Positions 5,823 through 8,545 of a stretch of DNA of 8,545 nt are shown piece after piece; within the stretch, counting starts at the first letter, position 1; every line of letters begins with the position of its first letter. Under the pieces are notes generated by a model. The model had not been told where the DNA came from. It worked only from the letters and a program-made list of their open reading frames with translations, and did not search any database. Origin of the DNA: an uncultured Collinsella sp. (GTDB lineage: Bacteria > Actinomycetota > Coriobacteriia > Coriobacteriales > Coriobacteriaceae); NCBI GenBank assembly GCA_900759435.1, contig CAAEVD010000091.1:1-8545 (forward strand). Reading direction: 5' to 3'. A program made the translations under genes and the position numbers.

Positions 5823-8064
5823 ACTCGCTTGGGGCAACGTCCGCCGCGCCGGCCGCGACTACCTCGTCTACCTTTTGACGCTCACCCTGGGCGTCACGGT
5901 CTTCTATGCCTTTAACACCATCTCGATGCAGGTCGACATCGCCGGAATCGATGAAGAGGGCTTGGCGCAGGTTATGGGCAGCATGCTCGGCGACCTGACG
6001 TACTTTTTGGCCGGTGTCATGGCCTTTTTGATGGTGTATGCCAATAACTTCATCATGAAACGCCGCAAGAAGGAGTTTGGCCTGTATCAGGTGCTCGGCA
6101 TGGGGCGCGGACGCGTCGCCACGATCATGGCGCTCGAGACGGTGATTGTCTCGGTCGTGGCCTTTGTCGCCGGCATTGTGCTGGGTGTGGGACTCTCCCA
6201 GCTCATGACGTTCTTTACGGCCTCGCTTTTTAAGACACAGATTGCCAATTTCCACTTCTTTTTCTCGGTGCATGCGTTCAATCTGACTCTTGCCTGCATG
6301 CTCGTAATGTTTGTGCTCACGCTACTGCTGAACCTTCGCGCCGTGCGTCGTACCAAACTCATCGAGCTTATGGGTGCCGAGCGTCGCAACGAGAGCATCA
6401 AGACGCGCAACCCCTGGATTGCGATTGCCATCTTTGCCGTGGGCGTGGTGCTTGTGGGCGTGGCCTATTACCGTCTGCTACGTGATGGGTTCCCGCTAAC
6501 CGCGACGGACAGCAAGCTGCAAGAGGCCATGAACCAGTTTGGCATTACGACCGCTATGGTTACCGTGGGCACCTTTGCCCTGTTCTGGGGACTCTCGGGC
6601 ATGCTCATCAAGCTGCTGCAGAGCCTGCGCGGCGTGTATTGGCGCGGCCTCAACATGTTTACCGTGCGCCAGCTTGCGGCCAAGGTCAACACGGTGTGCT
6701 TTTCGATGGGCGTCATCGCGATGCTCCTGTTTTTGGCCATCACCTCGGTGACGTGCGGTATGTCGATTGCCAATGTGATGAACGAAAACCTGGAGCGCTA
6801 TAACCCTGTTGACGTGTCACAGACGTATGTCTATTACACGCCCGATACGCTCGACTACTACAAAGAGTACATCAATCCGTCTGAAGCCGATCGCATGGTG
6901 CTGGCCGATACAACGGTCGATTTGTACCCCGCATGGCACGGCGATCCATGGCACGGCGATCGTATCGATTCCGATAACGTTGCGGACGGCATTAAGGGCA
7001 AGTCGGCGGACAACAACGACGAGACCGGCAAGAAGGTCAATATTGCCGATGTTGCCGGTGAGCATGTGCAGATCGATTCGTATCTGAGTTACCCGCTTGG
7101 CGGTTCGGATCCTTCGGTGACTCCAAGTGAAATGTGCAAGGCCATGGGCGAAAAGCTTCCCAAGGCGTTCGGGGGTAGCAATGCCGATACGATGGGTCTG
7201 TTTGTGACGCCGGCGAGCCAGTACAACAAACTGCGTCAGATGATGGGCGAGGAGCCGGTGCACATCGGTCACGACCAGTATCTGCTCACGTGTGATATGG
7301 GCGGCGAGCTGGTCGACCTGTACACCAAGTATATGGCTGGCGGCCATGCCCTTACCTTGGGCGGGCATACGCTCAAGCCCGCAACCGATAAGTCGGACGA
7401 AGATGCGGCGGCCATCGCCAACTCGGCGATGGGCAGTAATCCGGGTACCGTCGTCGTTGCCGACGAGCTGTTGTCCCAACTTAATCTGCAGCCGTATTCC
7501 AGTAGCCTGCTTGTTAACTACAAACAGGGGATGGATACGACCGAGGCAGACGAGAGTATTAAATACACTGTGCTCGACAATCTGCTCGTTGACGGCAAGG
7601 AGCCGGGGTCGTGGGGAACCTTCATCACACGCTCCGAGATGTACGCGCAAGCAGCGCAAATGAACGGTCTTATTAGCTACCTAGCCATCTACATCGGCTT
7701 TGTATTGGTCGTTGCATGCGCGGCGATTCTGTCGATCCAGCAACTCTCCAACGTGGCCGACGGCAGCCGCAGCTATCGTGTGCTGGCACAGATCGGCTGT
7801 GAGGACCGCCAGATTCGTCATTCGGTGATGGCGCAGCAAGCGGTATTCTTCCTGTTCCCGCTGGCAGTGGGCCTGGCGCACTCCTTTGTGGCACTTAAGG
7901 TGATCATCGAGCTGGTGAGCATTTTCGGAAATATGAGCATCGGCGGCACCGTGGGCCTCACCTGTGCAATCTTCCTGGCGGCCTACGGCGGCTACTTCCT
8001 GGTGACCTACCTCATGAGCACCGGCATGGTACAAGCCGCCATCGCCACCCGCTACAGCGAGTAA
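5812..8064 (+). CDS. FtsX-like ABC transporter permease, BceB-like
   Basis: The 750-residue membrane protein has about ten hydrophobic helices in the BceB arrangement: near residues 17-37, 61-81, 104-130, 155-177, 203-220, 246-268 and 293-318, then a large hydrophilic domain (~320-617), then 622-644, 672-698 and 712-740. FtsX-type segments occur after helix 2 (RRKKEFGLYQVLGMGR) and in the second half (DGSRSYRVLAQIGCEDRQI). Bacillus BceB has ~646 residues with an external domain of roughly 200, so this domain is about 100 residues larger; it likely binds the peptide or lipid ligand outside the cell. ATG at 5812 is chosen because GAGGG lies five bases upstream and [12 protein letters not shown] is the usual beginning; a GTG at 5800 in frame would add four residues. 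The external domain carries a tandem WHGD duplication. The partner ATPase is directly upstream, and no sensor kinase or regulator gene lies in the window. Confidence 0.91.
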   Translation: MLCKLAWGNVRRAGRDYLVYLLTLTLGVTVFYAFNTISMQVDIAGIDEEGLAQVMGSMLGDLTYFLAGVMAFLMVYANNFIMKRRKKEFGLYQVLGMGRGRVATIMALETVIVSVVAFVAGIVLGVGLSQLMTFFTASLFKTQIANFHFFFSVHAFNLTLACMLVMFVLTLLLNLRAVRRTKLIELMGAERRNESIKTRNPWIAIAIFAVGVVLVGVAYYRLLRDGFPLTATDSKLQEAMNQFGITTAMVTVGTFALFWGLSGMLIKLLQSLRGVYWRGLNMFTVRQLAAKVNTVCFSMGVIAMLLFLAITSVTCGMSIANVMNENLERYNPVDVSQTYVYYTPDTLDYYKEYINPSEADRMVLADTTVDLYPAWHGDPWHGDRIDSDNVADGIKGKSADNNDETGKKVNIADVAGEHVQIDSYLSYPLGGSDPSVTPSEMCKAMGEKLPKAFGGSNADTMGLFVTPASQYNKLRQMMGEEPVHIGHDQYLLTCDMGGELVDLYTKYMAGGHALTLGGHTLKPATDKSDEDAAAIANSAMGSNPGTVVVADELLSQLNLQPYSSSLLVNYKQGMDTTEADESIKYTVLDNLLVDGKEPGSWGTFITRSEMYAQAAQMNGLISYLAIYIGFVLVVACAAILSIQQLSNVADGSRSYRVLAQIGCEDRQIRHSVMAQQAVFFLFPLAVGLAHSFVALKVIIELVSIFGNMSIGGTVGLTCAIFLAAYGGYFLVTYLMSTGMVQAAIATRYSE
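6932..6961 (+). repeat. Perfect 15-bp tandem duplication inside the permease gene
   Basis: The unit CATGGCACGGCGATC occurs twice back to back (6932-6946, 6947-6961). It keeps the reading frame and yields A-W-H-G-D-P-W-H-G-D-R in the external domain, so the protein carries two WHGD units. Confidence 0.9.
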
Positions 8065-8101
8065 CAAGCGGACAAAACCGTCGCAAAATCAGAGGCGTAT
8101 G

Positions 8102-8142
8102 ACCGCCGCGAAGGGACTAGGGGCCCTTTCGCGGCGGTTTTT
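8102..8142 (+). terminator. Rho-independent terminator of the transporter operon
   Basis: The arms 8102-8115 (ACCGCCGCGAAGGG) and 8124-8138 pair with a single bulged base, giving a very GC-rich stem followed by TTTTT. It lies 38 bases after the permease stop codon and closes the two-gene operon. Confidence 0.88.
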
Positions 8143-8165
8143 GCCAATCTGGTGCGTCTCAGATA

Positions 8166-8286
8166 CAAGTGAGTAGACTTTTTTGAACCTGTCGAGCACA
8201 TCGCGACAAATGATCTATAAAACTGCAGGTCAGAACTGTGGCGTTTTGGGGCGTGCTTGCCCTCCTGCAAAAAGCCTACTCACTTG
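8166..8286. repeat. MITE-like element with 18-bp terminal inverted repeats
   Basis: The ends 8166-8183 (CAAGTGAGTAGACTTTTT) and 8269-8286 are reverse complements at 17 of 18 positions and enclose an 85-base non-coding core. No target-site duplication is evident and no transposase is nearby. It could be a miniature mobile element or a conserved folded RNA; only the inverted repeat itself is directly seen. Confidence 0.55.
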
Positions 8287-8331
8287 GTTTTTCTGCTAGA
8301 AGACCGCCACGAGGGAAGGCAACTCCCCCGG

Positions 8332-8389
8332 GTAGTCGTTGGGGACGTTCTTAAACGACTAGTCAAACAAGAACGTCCCCAATGACTAC
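8332..8389. repeat. REP/BIME-like double palindrome
   Basis: The arms 8332-8352 and 8369-8389 are 21 bases each and pair completely, with one G-T wobble, around a 16-base loop that contains the palindrome GACTAGTC (8357-8364). Each half can also fold alone: 8333-8340 pairs with 8354-8361, and 8360-8365 pairs with 8383-8388, leaving loops that carry GGGGACGTTCTT and its complement. A GTAG tetranucleotide starts the element and its complement CTAC ends it, the layout of two inverted REP units of the kind moved by RAYT transposases. Mobility is inferred. Confidence 0.65.
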
Positions 8390-8499
8390 TTTGCGGGCAG
8401 CTAAAAGAGCCCCATCCTAAATTAGCTACCCCGCCAACACCGCAGGTAGAGCAAAAGTCAGCGAAAGCCCGCCAGAGCGAGCAAGGTGCCTTGAAGCGA

Positions 8500-8528
8500 G
8501 GCGGCATTGACCTTCTGGTCATGCCGCC
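8500..8528. repeat. Hairpin near the right edge
   Basis: The arms GGCGGCATTGACC (8500-8512) and GGTCATGCCGCC (8517-8528) pair with one bulged base around a TTCT loop. There is no T-run after it on the plus strand, so it is not a simple terminator. It may belong to a larger repeat cut by the window end. Confidence 0.5.
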
Positions 8529-8545
8529 GAAGCTGAAAGGCAGAT

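Larger units (their letters stand above)
8143..8545. other. Gene-poor right-hand tail with three structured elements
   Basis: No confident gene lies in these 403 bases. They hold a MITE-like inverted-repeat element (8166-8286), a REP-like double hairpin (8332-8389), and a plus-strand frame open from 8386 to the window end with a hairpin at 8500-8528. The last frame reads as plausible coding sequence (K-R-G-G-I-D-L-L-V-M-P-P-K-L-K-G-R at its end) but has no ATG with a ribosome site; a TTG at 8491 is the only other candidate start noticed. Its nature cannot be decided without sequence beyond the edge. Confidence 0.5.

Noticed and set aside
6817..7659. Minus-strand open frame (280 codons) opposite the permease external domain
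   Set aside because: Shadow frame without domain signals; the plus-strand frame continues through this region with a coherent permease structure.
8052..8270. Minus-strand open frame (72 codons) across the terminator and the MITE-like element
   Set aside because: It overlaps a strong terminator and the inverted-repeat element, has no recognisable domain, and is better explained as chance within structured non-coding DNA.

Overview
The window looks like a stretch of chromosome from a high-GC, anaerobic Gram-positive bacterium of the class Coriobacteriia, probably Collinsella or a close relative. This is inferred from C/G-ending codons, an FprA-type flavodiiron protein, class II aldolase, a Bce-type ABC transporter and several palindromic spacer elements. 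No rRNA, tRNA or taxonomic marker is present, so the genus is an inference. No CRISPR array, integrase or transposase gene was found.

Layout from left to right. (1) Positions 1-1124, plus strand: most of an FprA-like flavodiiron protein whose first codons lie outside the window, closed by a strong hairpin terminator. (2) Positions 1199-2002, minus strand: a DeoR-family sugar-sensing repressor, convergent with (1). (3) A 334-base AT-richer divergent spacer with a 12-bp direct repeat, then positions 2337-3194, plus strand: a class II ketose-bisphosphate aldolase closest in motifs to GatY/KbaY. The repressor/aldolase pair is probably one sugar-phosphate regulatory unit. The aldolase is followed by a terminator nested in a 29-bp outer inverted repeat. 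(4) Positions 3353-3898: a poorly coding stretch with one possible small minus-strand gene (3436-3645) and a second open frame without a start; it may be a decayed locus. (5) Positions 3899-4888, minus strand: one 329-residue protein joining an N-terminal Nudix hydrolase domain (NudG/MutT-like) to a C-terminal Vsr-type mismatch endonuclease domain through a basic linker. (6) A 148-base divergent spacer with phased GTAAG half-sites, then positions 5037-8064, plus strand: a two-gene operon for a BceAB/FtsX-type ABC transporter (ATPase, then a 10-helix permease with a very large external domain), ended by a terminator. (7) Positions 8143-8545: a gene-poor tail with a MITE-like inverted-repeat element, a REP-like double hairpin, and at the edge an open frame with another hairpin.

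The most interesting items are the fused nucleotide-pool-sanitation plus mismatch-repair protein with no cytosine methyltransferase beside it, and the cluster of structured palindromic elements in the spacers. The transporter resembles antimicrobial-peptide detoxification or sensing modules, but its usual two-component partner is not in the window.
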